A stretch of 64,000 nt of DNA from Novosphingobium olei. GTDB lineage: Bacteria > Pseudomonadota > Alphaproteobacteria > Sphingomonadales > Sphingomonadaceae. Of the stretch, positions 52,253 to 60,853 are shown piece by piece; the first letter of the stretch is position 1, and the number at the start of each line of letters is the position of its first letter. The notes beneath the pieces were generated by a model. That model was not told the DNA's origin, made no database searches, and saw only the letters and a list, made by a program, of their open reading frames with translations. The position numbers and the translations under genes are program-made. Location of the stretch: the NCBI RefSeq assembly GCF_012927405.1, contig NZ_JABBGM010000008.1, forward strand, positions 1 through 64,000. The letters run 5' to 3'.

Positions 52253-53032
52253 TCAATGCGCCAGCAGCAGCGGCACTTGCGCGCGGTCCAGCATCGAACG
52301 GGACACCCCGCCAAGCAGCAGTTCGCGCAAGCGGCTCTTGCCGAACAGGCCCATTACCACCAGTCCGGCGCCGAGCCGCAGCACCGTCTGTTCGATGGTG
52401 AAGGCGATCGTCCCGTTGGGCTCCACCTCGTGCACGTCGGCGTGGATGCCATGCCGCGAAAGATAGCTGGCAGCCTCGCTCGCTGGAAAATCGTCCGACT
52501 TCTCGCGCACCGTCAGCAGGTGGACCGCCGGGGCAAGGTGCAGCAGCGGCAGACTGGCGCGCAGGGCGTTGGCGGATTCGTATCCCCCATCCCAGGCCAC
52601 CACCACCGGCGCATCGAAAGCCAGCATCGGCACCCCGCGTGGCAGTGCCAGCACAGGGCAGCGCACTTCCAGCGTCACTTCCTCCAGCGCCGGATCGTCG
52701 AGGCTGGCCACGATCACGTCGGCAAAGCGCGAAGCGGCGGCCAGCCCTTCGACGCGGCCATCGTCCACCACGGTCACGTCGAAGGGCACGTCCTGCCGGC
52801 CCAGCCGCTGGTTCAGAGTGGCGGCAAGCTGTTCGTCCTCGGCGCGCACTTCGTTGATCGCCACGGCGGAAAGCGCGGCGCCGCCGAACGGCTCCCACAG
52901 CGCCATCTGCGCGAACGGCGTGGCGATCTGGAAGGTCACGTGGCCATCGGTGGCGCGGGCGAGGGCAAGCGCGGTCTCGACACGATCGTCGAGCGTTTTG
53001 GCATTGTCGGCTGGGCAGAGAATGGAGCGCAT
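52253..53032 (-). CDS. Universal stress protein (tandem UspA)
   Basis: A 259-residue protein with two UspA-like alpha/beta domains. The start has AAGGAGGATC before ATG 53032. The first domain begins RSILCPADNAKTLDD, and the second contains VVVAWDGGYESANALRA and ends with the ATP-loop GLFGKSRLRELLLGGVSRSM (G-x2-G-x9-G-S like). It probably binds ATP and responds to stress. It is divergent from the HAD gene, with a 199-base gap. Confidence 0.9.
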   Translation of the reverse strand: MRSILCPADNAKTLDDRVETALALARATDGHVTFQIATPFAQMALWEPFGGAALSAVAINEVRAEDEQLAATLNQRLGRQDVPFDVTVVDDGRVEGLAAASRFADVIVASLDDPALEEVTLEVRCPVLALPRGVPMLAFDAPVVVAWDGGYESANALRASLPLLHLAPAVHLLTVREKSDDFPASEAASYLSRHGIHADVHEVEPNGTIAFTIEQTVLRLGAGLVVMGLFGKSRLRELLLGGVSRSMLDRAQVPLLLAH

Positions 53033-53231
53033 GGGGATCCTCCTTGGTCTCGATCCAGGGCACGATGGGGCCGCTGGGCCGAGTCGCCCATGATCCAGGT
53101 CAAATCTGCGAAAATTCAGGCAATTGGCGCCATCGGGCCGCGCGCGGTGCCGGCGTTCGCTGCGCGGGCCTTGCGGCGATTAGTTGATCCGTTAAGGAAG
53201 GCGCGAAACCAGGCATGAGAGGAACGGGTGA

Positions 53232-53888
53232 ATGGCCTTTGCGGCGGTGATTTTCGATTTCGGCGGGGTCATCACCTCGTCCCCGTTCGAGGCGTTCAAC
53301 CGGCTGGAGGCAGAGCGCGGATTGCCCAAGGACTTCATCCGCTCGATCAATGCCCGCAATCCCGACACCAACGCCTGGGCGCTGTTCGAACGTGCCGAGA
53401 TCGGCCGCGACGAATTCGACCGCCTGTTCGGCGAAGAAGCCGCCGCGCTCGGTCACGCGCTGGAAGGCCGCGCGGTGCTCGATGTGCTGGCAGGCGCGGT
53501 GCGCCCCGCGATGGTGCGCGCGCTCGATACGCTCAAGGCTGCGGGCTTCCGCCTCGGCTGCATCACCAACAACGTGCCGACGGGACACGGTGCGGGCATG
53601 GCCCGCAGCGGTGACAAGGCCGATGAGATGGAGCAGATCTTCGCGCGCTTCGAACACGTGATCGAAAGCAGCAAGGCGGGCGTGCGCAAGCCCGATCCGC
53701 GCATCTACCAGATGATGTGCGATCACCTCGGCCTCGCCCCGTCGGACTGCGTCTACCTCGATGACCTTGGCATCAACTGCAAGCCGGCCGCCGCGCTCGG
53801 CATGCACGCGATCAAGGTGACGAGCGGTGAACAGGCGCTCGCCGACCTGTCGCAGGCGGTTGGCATCGATCTGCTGGCAAACGCCTGA
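53232..53888 (+). CDS. HAD-superfamily hydrolase
   Basis: A 218-residue HAD subfamily IA protein. Motif I is VIFDFGGVIT with the nucleophile Asp9; Gly follows where the second Asp is usual, which is also seen in the YihX/epoxide hydrolase N-terminal group. Motif II is GCITNNVP, motif III Lys in KAGVRKPDPRIY, motif IV YLDDLGIN. It probably hydrolyses a sugar phosphate or similar. It is followed by the convergent LysR gene two bases after its stop. Confidence 0.88.
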   Translation: MAFAAVIFDFGGVITSSPFEAFNRLEAERGLPKDFIRSINARNPDTNAWALFERAEIGRDEFDRLFGEEAAALGHALEGRAVLDVLAGAVRPAMVRALDTLKAAGFRLGCITNNVPTGHGAGMARSGDKADEMEQIFARFEHVIESSKAGVRKPDPRIYQMMCDHLGLAPSDCVYLDDLGINCKPAAALGMHAIKVTSGEQALADLSQAVGIDLLANA

Positions 53889-53890
53889 GG

Positions 53891-54754
53891 TCAGATCCGC
53901 AGGGTCCTGGCCCGGCGGAACAGTTCCAGGATCAGCGGGTCTTCCTCGCGCGCGCGGATCGCGGCTTCGAAGCGGACCTCGCGCGCCGGGCGGGGCAGCA
54001 CCTCGACCAGCGCCCCGCTCGCAAGATCGGCGCGGACCATCGGCTCTGGCAGCACCGCTGCGCCGCGTCCGCCGCGCACGATCTCGATCAGCAGGCGCAC
54101 GTTGTTGCAGGTGGCGATACCCCGCGCCGCCATTCCGTTCGCGGCAAGGCTTTCGCGCATCGCGCCGTGGATTGGGGAGTTGGTCGGCAGCGTCCACACC
54201 GGTAACGGCGCATCGAACCCCGCCTTTGCGGTCTCGGGACTCGCCACCCAGACAAGCGCCACCGCCCCGATCGGCGCGGTGACCAGGCCCGGGCTCGCCA
54301 CCGGGCCTGCCAGGAACACCAGGTCGCTGCGGCCGGTCTGCACCTGCTGCAGCATCCGCGCGGTCAGGTCGATCTCGATCTCGAGCGAAACGCCGGGCAG
54401 GTCCTGCTCCACCGCGTTGACGAAGCCGGGCAGGCAGGTCGCCGCCGCGATCTCGCCCGCGCCCACCCGCACCACGCCCGTGGCGCCGGCAAAGTCACTC
54501 GCCTTCAGCAGGGCGCGTTCGAACCCGGCGAACAGCGGTTCGCAGTCGCGCACCAGTTCGCGACCCTTGGCTGTCAGCACCACACCGCGCCCTTCCTTGC
54601 GGAACAGCGCGACGCCAAGTTGCTCCTCCATCTCGCGCACTCGCGCCGATATCGCCGGCTGGGTTGTGTTGAGCCGTTCGGCGGCCGCGCGGAAGGTGCC
54701 GAGCCGGGCAATCCAAAGCAGCGTTTCGAGATGAAAGAGGGCCAGGCGACGCAT
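53891..54754 (-). CDS. LysR-family regulator
   Basis: A 287-residue LysR regulator (ATG 54754; a GTG at 54760 is possible). The winged helix is LFHLETLLWIARLGTFRAAA through TTQPAISARVREMEEQLG, followed by a type-2 PBP effector domain (VRVGAGEIAAATCLPGFV). It is divergent from the 3-oxoacid CoA-transferase genes, so it probably controls them. The inducer is unknown. Confidence 0.92.
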   Translation of the reverse strand: MRRLALFHLETLLWIARLGTFRAAAERLNTTQPAISARVREMEEQLGVALFRKEGRGVVLTAKGRELVRDCEPLFAGFERALLKASDFAGATGVVRVGAGEIAAATCLPGFVNAVEQDLPGVSLEIEIDLTARMLQQVQTGRSDLVFLAGPVASPGLVTAPIGAVALVWVASPETAKAGFDAPLPVWTLPTNSPIHGAMRESLAANGMAARGIATCNNVRLLIEIVRGGRGAAVLPEPMVRADLASGALVEVLPRPAREVRFEAAIRAREEDPLILELFRRARTLRI

Positions 54755-54764
54755 CACCACAGTT

Positions 54765-54778
54765 TATCGGATAAGATA
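54765..54778 (+). promoter_or_regulatory. Possible LysR-type binding site
   Basis: TATC (54765-54768) and GATA (54775-54778) form an inverted pair with six spacer bases, T-N12-A, close to the LysR box, in the 88 bases between the LysR gene and scoA-like start. The surrounding AT-rich sequence is unusual for this GC-rich region. Confidence 0.4.
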
Positions 54779-54842
54779 AAAAAGTATCGCTATTTTCGAT
54801 TGGTTGTCCGGGGTAGGCTTTGCCGACAATTCGGAGGATCTG

Positions 54843-55553
54843 ATGGCAAAGAAGCTCTATCCCGATGCCGCCGCCGCGCTCGACGGGCTGCTGCGCGACG
54901 GGCTGCTGATCGCGTGTGGCGGCTTCGGCCTCTGCGGCATTCCCGAACGCCTGCTCGATGCGGTGCGTGACAGCAGGGTGAAGGACCTGACCTTCGCCAG
55001 CAACAACGCCGGCATCGACAACGAAGGCATCGGCAAGCTGCTGCGCACGCGGCAGGTGAAGAAGATGATCTCGTCCTACGTGGGCGAGAACAAGGAGTTC
55101 GAGCGCCAGTACCTTTCGGGTGAGCTCGAGGTCGAATTTTGCCCCCAGGGCACGCTCGCCGAACGGATGCGGGCAGGCGGCGCGGGCATCCCCGGCTTCT
55201 ACACCAAGACCGGCGTCGGCACGCTGGTGGCCGAAGGCAAGGAAGTGAAGAGCTTCCGGGGCGAAGACTACATCCTAGAGGAAGGCATCTTCGCCGACCT
55301 CGCCCTCGTCAAGGCGTGGAAGGCGGACGAAACCGGCAACGTCGTGTTCCGCAAGACCGCGCGCAACTTCAACGTGCCTGCCGCCACCTGTGGCAAGGTC
55401 TGCGTGGTCGAGGTCGAGGAAATCGTCCCCACCGGCAGCCTTGATCCCGACGCGATCCACCTGCCAGGCGTCTACGTCCAGCGGCTGATCGTCGGCAGCC
55501 CCTACGACAAGAAGATCGAGTTCCGCACCGTTCGCGAGAAGGAGACCGCCTGA
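54843..55553 (+). CDS. scoA: 3-oxoacid CoA-transferase subunit A
   Basis: A 236-residue family I CoA-transferase subunit with GGAGG before ATG 54843. Motifs are [27 protein letters not shown], the Gly-rich [16 protein letters not shown], and a tail with [20 protein letters not shown]. It forms a heterotetramer with subunit B, transferring CoA from succinyl-CoA to acetoacetate or similar 3-oxo acids. The last base of its TGA is shared with scoB (TGATG). Confidence 0.93.
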   Translation: MAKKLYPDAAAALDGLLRDGLLIACGGFGLCGIPERLLDAVRDSRVKDLTFASNNAGIDNEGIGKLLRTRQVKKMISSYVGENKEFERQYLSGELEVEFCPQGTLAERMRAGGAGIPGFYTKTGVGTLVAEGKEVKSFRGEDYILEEGIFADLALVKAWKADETGNVVFRKTARNFNVPAATCGKVCVVEVEEIVPTGSLDPDAIHLPGVYVQRLIVGSPYDKKIEFRTVREKETA

Positions 55554-56188
55554 TGCCCTGGTCACGTGACGACATGGCGGCGCGGGCCGCACGCGAGCTT
55601 GAGGACGGTTTCTACGTCAACCTCGGCATCGGCATCCCTACGCTGGTGGCCAACCATATCCCCGCCGGCATGACCGTGACGCTGCAGAGCGAGAACGGGA
55701 TGCTGGGCATCGGGCCGTTCCCGTTCGCGGGAGAGGAAGATCCCGATCTGATCAACGCCGGCAAGCAGACGATCAGCGAGCTGCCGCAGTCGGCCTATTT
55801 CGACAGCGCGCAGAGCTTCGCGATGATCCGCGGCGGGCACATCGACCTGACCGTGCTGGGTGCGATGGAAGTGGCCGAGAACGGAGACATCGCCAACTGG
55901 ATGGTGCCTGGCAAGATGATCAAGGGCATGGGCGGGGCGATGGACCTTGTCGCCGGCGTCAAGAAGATCATCGTGGTGATGGAACACTGTGCCAAGGACG
56001 GGAGCCCCAAGTTCATCCCGGCCTGCACCCTGCCGCTGACGGGGCGCAACGTTGTCGACATGATCGTGACCGACCTTGCCGTGTTCCAGCGGCCCGATCA
56101 TTCCTCGCCCTTCCGCCTGATCGAGCTTGCGCCCGGCGTCACGGCGGACGAAGTGAAGGCCAAGACGACCGCGCACTTCGAGGCCTGA
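55553..56188 (+). CDS. scoB: 3-oxoacid CoA-transferase subunit B
   Basis: A 211-residue subunit with the catalytic Glu47 in [12 protein letters not shown], as in SCOT. It starts at ATG 55553 with the N-terminal [19 protein letters not shown] and contains [14 protein letters not shown] and [16 protein letters not shown]. With subunit A it forms the active enzyme. The overlap with scoA implies translational coupling. It may serve acetoacetate utilisation, aided by the upstream LysR regulator. Confidence 0.95.
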   Translation: MPWSRDDMAARAARELEDGFYVNLGIGIPTLVANHIPAGMTVTLQSENGMLGIGPFPFAGEEDPDLINAGKQTISELPQSAYFDSAQSFAMIRGGHIDLTVLGAMEVAENGDIANWMVPGKMIKGMGGAMDLVAGVKKIIVVMEHCAKDGSPKFIPACTLPLTGRNVVDMIVTDLAVFQRPDHSSPFRLIELAPGVTADEVKAKTTAHFEA

Positions 56189-56227
56189 TCTGGCAGGCGG
56201 CGGGGTCGCCGGCGAAGGAGGCCCCGC

Positions 56228-56914
56228 ATGTACACCCTGATCACCGCCAACCGGAACTATTCGAGCTGGTCGCTGCGCCCCTGGGTGCTGATGAAGGCGC
56301 TGGGCATCCCCTTCGCCGACCGGCTCGAACCGTTTGCCAAGCCGGTCAACTACGACGAATTCCGCGCCTTTTCGCCGACCGGGCAGGTGCCGGTGCTGAT
56401 CGATGGCGAACGGACGGTGTGGGACTCGCTCGGCATCGCGCTGTACCTTGCCGACCGGCACGGCGGCGTGTGGCCCGACGATGCGGCGGCCAAGGCGTGG
56501 GCGGCTTGCGTCGTGGCCGAAATGCACGGGGGCTTTTCGGCCCTGCGCAACGATTGCACCATGAACGTGGGCGTGCGGGTCAGCCCCAAGCCGATGCGCC
56601 CGGCGCTGGTGAAGGACGTGGGCCGCATCCGCGAGATCTTCGAGGAAGGTTTAGACCGCTTCGGCGGCCCGTGGCTGGCGGGCGATCGCTTCAGCGTGGT
56701 CGATGCCTTCTATGCTCCGGTCGCCTTCCGCGTCCGAACCTATGGGCTCGACGTCGGGCGAGGGCAGGCCTGGGTCGATCACATCCTTGCCTGCGAACCG
56801 ATGCGCCAGTGGGAAGCCGAAGCGCTGATCGAGAGCTGGCGGGAAGAGAGCCACGAGGCCGAACTGGCCGAGGCCGGAGCGATCATCGCGGACTATCGCA
56901 AGGCCCCAAGTTGA
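56228..56914 (+). CDS. Glutathione S-transferase
   Basis: A 228-residue GST. The N-domain has NYSSWSLRPWVLMKALGIPF with Ser residues at the catalytic position, VPVLIDGERTVWDSLGIALYL; the C-domain has EIFEEGLDRFGGPWLAGDRF and DAFYAPVAFR. It probably resembles bacterial beta-like or zeta-like GSTs that detoxify electrophiles. The last codons (GCC CCA AGT TGA) come from the left end of the dispersed repeat, so the C-terminus has been altered or fixed by its insertion. Confidence 0.9.
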   Translation: MYTLITANRNYSSWSLRPWVLMKALGIPFADRLEPFAKPVNYDEFRAFSPTGQVPVLIDGERTVWDSLGIALYLADRHGGVWPDDAAAKAWAACVVAEMHGGFSALRNDCTMNVGVRVSPKPMRPALVKDVGRIREIFEEGLDRFGGPWLAGDRFSVVDAFYAPVAFRVRTYGLDVGRGQAWVDHILACEPMRQWEAEALIESWREESHEAELAEAGAIIADYRKAPS

Positions 56915-57105
56915 CGAAGTTGACAGACTACAATGGGCAAATGTCAACTTGCGGGCAGCAGGAGGCCAGCTGCTCGCAACGCTTGGTCAAGCTGCTGATA
57001 TAATTTGGCATTATTCGTCCTCCGCTGAATTTCGCGGTCTTATAATGGGCGTCCGCGATGTAGGACATGTCTTGCATATGCAAGACGCGTGTCAACTTCA
57101 TGTCA
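56904..57105. repeat. Dispersed ~200-bp repeat, copy 2
   Basis: This copy starts in the GST stop region and matches 9246-9441 at both ends. It contains inverted TTGAC/GTCAA motifs (GAAGTTGACA against TGTCAACTTG shortly after), a 14-bp perfect palindrome CTTGCATATGCAAG (57071-57084), and ends near 57105 with GTCAACTTCATGTCAC, whose complement resembles the left end. A minus-strand ORF of 77 residues across it is not conserved in copy 1. It probably is a miniature mobile element. Confidence 0.7.
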
Positions 57106-57217
57106 CGAGTTAATTGATCGATTAAGAATCGACTGGAAATTGCCTTCGCGCTGTGGGACATCCTCTGCCCGACAAGGCCGCCGCATGAGGTGCGCCGCGG
57201 ACGAGAGGATGGACCCG

Positions 57218-58351
57218 ATGAACAACGCCGTGAGCCGCATGGTCGGTTGCGAATTCCCGCTCTTCGCCTTCAGCCATTGTCGCGACGTGGTGGTTGCGGT
57301 GAGCAAGGCGGGCGGTTTCGGCGTGCTGGGCGCGGCGGCCTTCTCTCCCGAAGAGTTCGAGCGTGAACTGGCCTGGATCGACGAGCACATCGATGGCGCC
57401 CCCTATGGCGTGGACGTGCTGGTGCCCGAAACGGTCGATCCGCGCGTGCTGGCGCTTTCGACCAACGCCGCGCGCGCAGCGGCGATCAGCCCGGAGCACA
57501 AGGCGTTCACCAGCAACCTGCTGAACAGCTACGGCGTGCCTCCGGTGGGCGAAGACATGGGCGTGCCCGAAGGCGCGGGCATCACGCCCGAGATCGGCCT
57601 TGCGCTGATGGAGGTCGCCTTTCGCCATCCCATCCGGATGATCGCCAACGCGCTGGGCATCGCGCCTGCCAGCATGATCGAGGAGGCGCACAAGCGCGGC
57701 ATTCCGGTAGGCGCGCTGGTCGGCGCCAAGGAACACGCGCTGCGCCAGGCGGCGGCCGGCGTCGACATCATCGTGGCGCAGGGCGGCGAAGCCGGCGGCC
57801 ACTGCGGCGAAGTGGCGACGATCGTGCTGGTCCCCGAAGTGGTCCGCGCGCTGAAATCTGCGGGATACGAGACGCCGGTGCTGGCCGCCGGCGGTATCAT
57901 GACCGGCAGCCAGATGGCGGGCATGATGGCGATGGGCGCGCAAGGGGCGTGGTGCGGATCGGTGTGGCTGGCGACGACCGAGGCCGAGACCAGCGAGACC
58001 TTCCGCGACAAGATGGTCGCCGCGCGCAGCCGCGACACGGTGCGATCGAAGGCGCGCACCGGCAAGCCCGCGCGGCAATTGAAGACCGGCTGGCACGAGG
58101 CGTGGGAAGGACCGGACAGCCCCGGCACGCTGCCTATGCCACTGATGGGCCTCGTTTCCGAACCATCGTTCCGCCAGATCGAAAAGGCGGCGGCAGGCGG
58201 TAACCAAGGCGCGCGCGACCTGGTCAGCTATTTCGTCGGGCAGGGGGTCGGCCTTGTCGAGCAGGTCCGTTCGGCGCGGGCGGTGGTGCAGGAATTCCGC
58301 GAGGAATTCGCCGAAGCCGCAGGCAATCTGGTGGCGATGATCGGGGACTGA
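57218..58351 (+). CDS. Nitronate monooxygenase family enzyme
   Basis: A 377-residue FMN-dependent TIM barrel. The start is set at ATG 57218, with AGAGGA upstream; nearby in-frame ATGs at 57209 and earlier are possible. Motifs: SKAGGFGVLGAAA near the N-terminus, AQGGEAGGHCG with the catalytic His, PVLAAGGIMTGSQMAGMMAMGA and GAWCGSVWLAT. It oxidises alkyl nitronates; related enzymes also act as enoyl reductases. It has no regulator or operon partner here. Confidence 0.9.
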   Translation: MNNAVSRMVGCEFPLFAFSHCRDVVVAVSKAGGFGVLGAAAFSPEEFERELAWIDEHIDGAPYGVDVLVPETVDPRVLALSTNAARAAAISPEHKAFTSNLLNSYGVPPVGEDMGVPEGAGITPEIGLALMEVAFRHPIRMIANALGIAPASMIEEAHKRGIPVGALVGAKEHALRQAAAGVDIIVAQGGEAGGHCGEVATIVLVPEVVRALKSAGYETPVLAAGGIMTGSQMAGMMAMGAQGAWCGSVWLATTEAETSETFRDKMVAARSRDTVRSKARTGKPARQLKTGWHEAWEGPDSPGTLPMPLMGLVSEPSFRQIEKAAAGGNQGARDLVSYFVGQGVGLVEQVRSARAVVQEFREEFAEAAGNLVAMIGD

Positions 58352-58458
58352 CGCGCGCTGTCGCAACCTTCGAGGGCGAGCGGCGTTTGAAAACCCGCGC
58401 GCCGGTTCCTAGCTGGGATGCCGGTCCCATTCGCTGGACGGAAAGAAGGCGGTTTTTC

Positions 58459-60771
58459 ATGGCAGACGCGGCAACCATCCCCGACAGCAGGGTCGTGCGG
58501 CTTCAGGTCGCAGGCTCGCGGCAGGAAGAAAGCGGCCACGGCATCGCGCGGATCAGCCGCGCGGTTATGGGACAGCTCGGCGTGACCGAGGGCGACGTGA
58601 TCGAGATCGTCGGCAAGCGCAGCACGGCGGCGCGAGCGGTGCTGCCCTATCCCGAGGACGAAGGGCTCGAACTGATCCGCCTCGACGGGTTGCAGCGCGC
58701 CAATGCCGATGTCGGTTCGGGCGAACATGTCGAAGTGCGCAAGGCGGACAGCCGACCGGCGCAACGCGTGGTGTTCGCCCCGGCGCAGCGCGACTTGCGC
58801 CTGCAAGGCCCGGCGGCGGCGCTGAAGCGCAACTTTGCCGGCCGTCCGCTGGTGACGGGCGATCTCGTCGCCACGGCCGGGCAGCAGCAGGTCAATCGCG
58901 GCGACATGCCGCCGCAGCTGCGCCAGATGCTGAACGCGCCGGCCTTCGCGCTGACCCAGATCCGCCTGACGGTGGTGTCGACCGTGCCCAAGGGCGTGGT
59001 CCACATCGACGAGAACACCGAAGTCGAACTGCGCCCCGAGTACGAAGAGCCGCGTTCGAGCCGCGCCGACGTCAATTACGACGACGTGGGCGGCATGACC
59101 GACACCATCCGCCAGCTGCGCGAGATGGTCGAACTGCCGCTGCGCTATCCCGAACTGTTCACGCGCCTGGGCGTAGAGCCGCCCAAGGGCGTGTTGCTGC
59201 ATGGCCCGCCGGGAACCGGCAAGACGCGGCTGGCACGTGCTGTCGCCAACGAAAGCGATGCATCGTTCTTCACCATCAATGGGCCCGAGATCATGGGCTC
59301 GGCCTATGGCGAGAGCGAGAAGCACCTGCGCGAGGTGTTCGAGGAGGCGACCAAGAACGCCCCTTCGATCATCTTCATCGATGAGATCGATTCGATCGCG
59401 CCCAAGCGCAGCCAGGTGCAGGGCGAGGCGGAAAAGCGCCTCGTCGCGCAGTTGCTGACGCTGATGGACGGCCTGCAGGCGCGGTCCAACCTGGTGGTGA
59501 TCGCCGCGACCAACCGGCCCGACGCGATCGACGAGGCGCTGCGCCGGCCGGGCCGGTTCGACCGCGAGATCGTGGTTGGCGTGCCCGACGAAAGCGGGCG
59601 GCGCGAGATCCTGGGCATCCACACCAGAGGCATGCCGCTGGACGAGGATGTCGACCTCAAGGAACTCGCCCGGACGACGCACGGCTTCGTCGGCGCCGAC
59701 CTTGCCGCGCTGGCCCGCGAGGCGGCGATCGAAGCCGTTCGGCGGATCATGCCCAAGCTCGATTTCGAGCAGCAGACGATCCCGCAGGACGTTTTGGACA
59801 GCTTGCGCGTTGACCGCGACGACTTCCTGCAGGCGTTGAAGCGCGTGCAGCCTTCGGCGATGCGCGAAGTCATGGTGCAGGCGCCGACGATCGGCTGGTC
59901 CGATGTCGGCGGTCTGGACGACGCGCAGGAGAAGTTGCGCGAAGGCGTCGAGCTGCCGCTCAAGAACCCCGAGGCGTTCCACCGGCTCGGCATCCGGCCG
60001 GCCAAGGGCTTCCTGCTCTATGGCCCGCCGGGAACCGGCAAGACGCTGCTGGCCAAGGCGGTTGCCAAGGAGGCCGAGGCGAACTTCATCGCGATCAAGT
60101 CAAGCGACTTGCTGTCCAAGTGGTATGGCGAGAGCGAGCAGCAGATCGCGCGGCTGTTCGCCCGCGCCCGGCAGGTCGCGCCCTGCGTGGTGTTCATCGA
60201 CGAGATCGACAGCCTGGTGCCCGCGCGCGGGACCGGGGTGGGCGAACCGCAGGTGACGGCGCGCGTGGTCAACACCATCCTTGCCGAAATGGATGGCCTC
60301 GAAGAGCTGCAGTCGGTGGTGCTGATCGGTGCGACCAACCGGCCAAACCTGGTCGATCCGGCGCTGCTGCGCCCGGGCCGGTTCGACGAGCTGGTCTATG
60401 TCGGCACGCCGAGCGCGGAAGGTCGCGAGCACATCCTGCGCATCCACACCGCGAACATGCCGCTGTGCGCGGACGTCAACCTGGCGGACGTAGCGAAGAA
60501 GACCGAGCGCTTCACCGGCGCCGATCTGGAGGACGTGGTGCGCCGGGCCGGCCTCAACGCCATCCGTCGCGCCGGCGGCGAAGTGCAGCAGGTGATCGGG
60601 GCAGACTTTGCCGAGGCGCTCGAGGATTCGCGCGCCACGGTGACCGAGGACATGGAAGCCGAATACGGCCGGATGAAGGGCGAGCTCAAGAAGCGCGCGA
60701 TGGAGCCCAGCCCGATCGGGTTCCTCAGCCCCGGCATGGTCCAGCCGATCCGCGAAACCAAGCACGGGTAA
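58459..60771 (+). CDS. CDC48/VAT-like AAA ATPase
   Basis: A 770-residue protein with an N-terminal double-psi-barrel domain (residues 1-95, RVVRLQVAGSR, VTEGDVIEIVGKR), a beta domain, and two AAA modules: D1 Walker A GPPGTGKT (249-256) and IIFIDEID (304-311), D2 Walker A GPPGTGKT near 522 and VVFIDEID near 577, with arginine fingers in the DEALRRPGRFD and DPALLRPGRFDEL contexts. This is the archaeal/eukaryotic Cdc48 layout, less common in bacteria. It probably unfolds proteins using ATP. Start at ATG 58459 with AAGGCGG upstream. Confidence 0.93.
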   Translation: MADAATIPDSRVVRLQVAGSRQEESGHGIARISRAVMGQLGVTEGDVIEIVGKRSTAARAVLPYPEDEGLELIRLDGLQRANADVGSGEHVEVRKADSRPAQRVVFAPAQRDLRLQGPAAALKRNFAGRPLVTGDLVATAGQQQVNRGDMPPQLRQMLNAPAFALTQIRLTVVSTVPKGVVHIDENTEVELRPEYEEPRSSRADVNYDDVGGMTDTIRQLREMVELPLRYPELFTRLGVEPPKGVLLHGPPGTGKTRLARAVANESDASFFTINGPEIMGSAYGESEKHLREVFEEATKNAPSIIFIDEIDSIAPKRSQVQGEAEKRLVAQLLTLMDGLQARSNLVVIAATNRPDAIDEALRRPGRFDREIVVGVPDESGRREILGIHTRGMPLDEDVDLKELARTTHGFVGADLAALAREAAIEAVRRIMPKLDFEQQTIPQDVLDSLRVDRDDFLQALKRVQPSAMREVMVQAPTIGWSDVGGLDDAQEKLREGVELPLKNPEAFHRLGIRPAKGFLLYGPPGTGKTLLAKAVAKEAEANFIAIKSSDLLSKWYGESEQQIARLFARARQVAPCVVFIDEIDSLVPARGTGVGEPQVTARVVNTILAEMDGLEELQSVVLIGATNRPNLVDPALLRPGRFDELVYVGTPSAEGREHILRIHTANMPLCADVNLADVAKKTERFTGADLEDVVRRAGLNAIRRAGGEVQQVIGADFAEALEDSRATVTEDMEAEYGRMKGELKKRAMEPSPIGFLSPGMVQPIRETKHG

Positions 60772-60799
60772 GCGCAGGGCGCTTGCCTGAAACCAACGG

Positions 60800-60832
60800 A
60801 AAGGCGGCGGGAAACTGCCGCCTTTTCTTGTA
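60800..60832 (+). terminator. Intrinsic terminator
   Basis: AAAGGCGGC (60800-60808) pairs with GCCGCCTTT (60817-60825), followed by TCTTGT. It ends the CDC48-like gene and lies between convergent genes. Confidence 0.85.
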
Positions 60833-60853
60833 ACTCGCGGGGTGTCCCGCGCT

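Noticed and set aside
56928..57161. A 77-residue minus-strand gene, with a good ribosome site before an internal ATG
   Set aside because: It lies inside repeat copy 2, and the corresponding part of copy 1 has no matching frame, so coding is not conserved; a 27-residue peptide remains possible.
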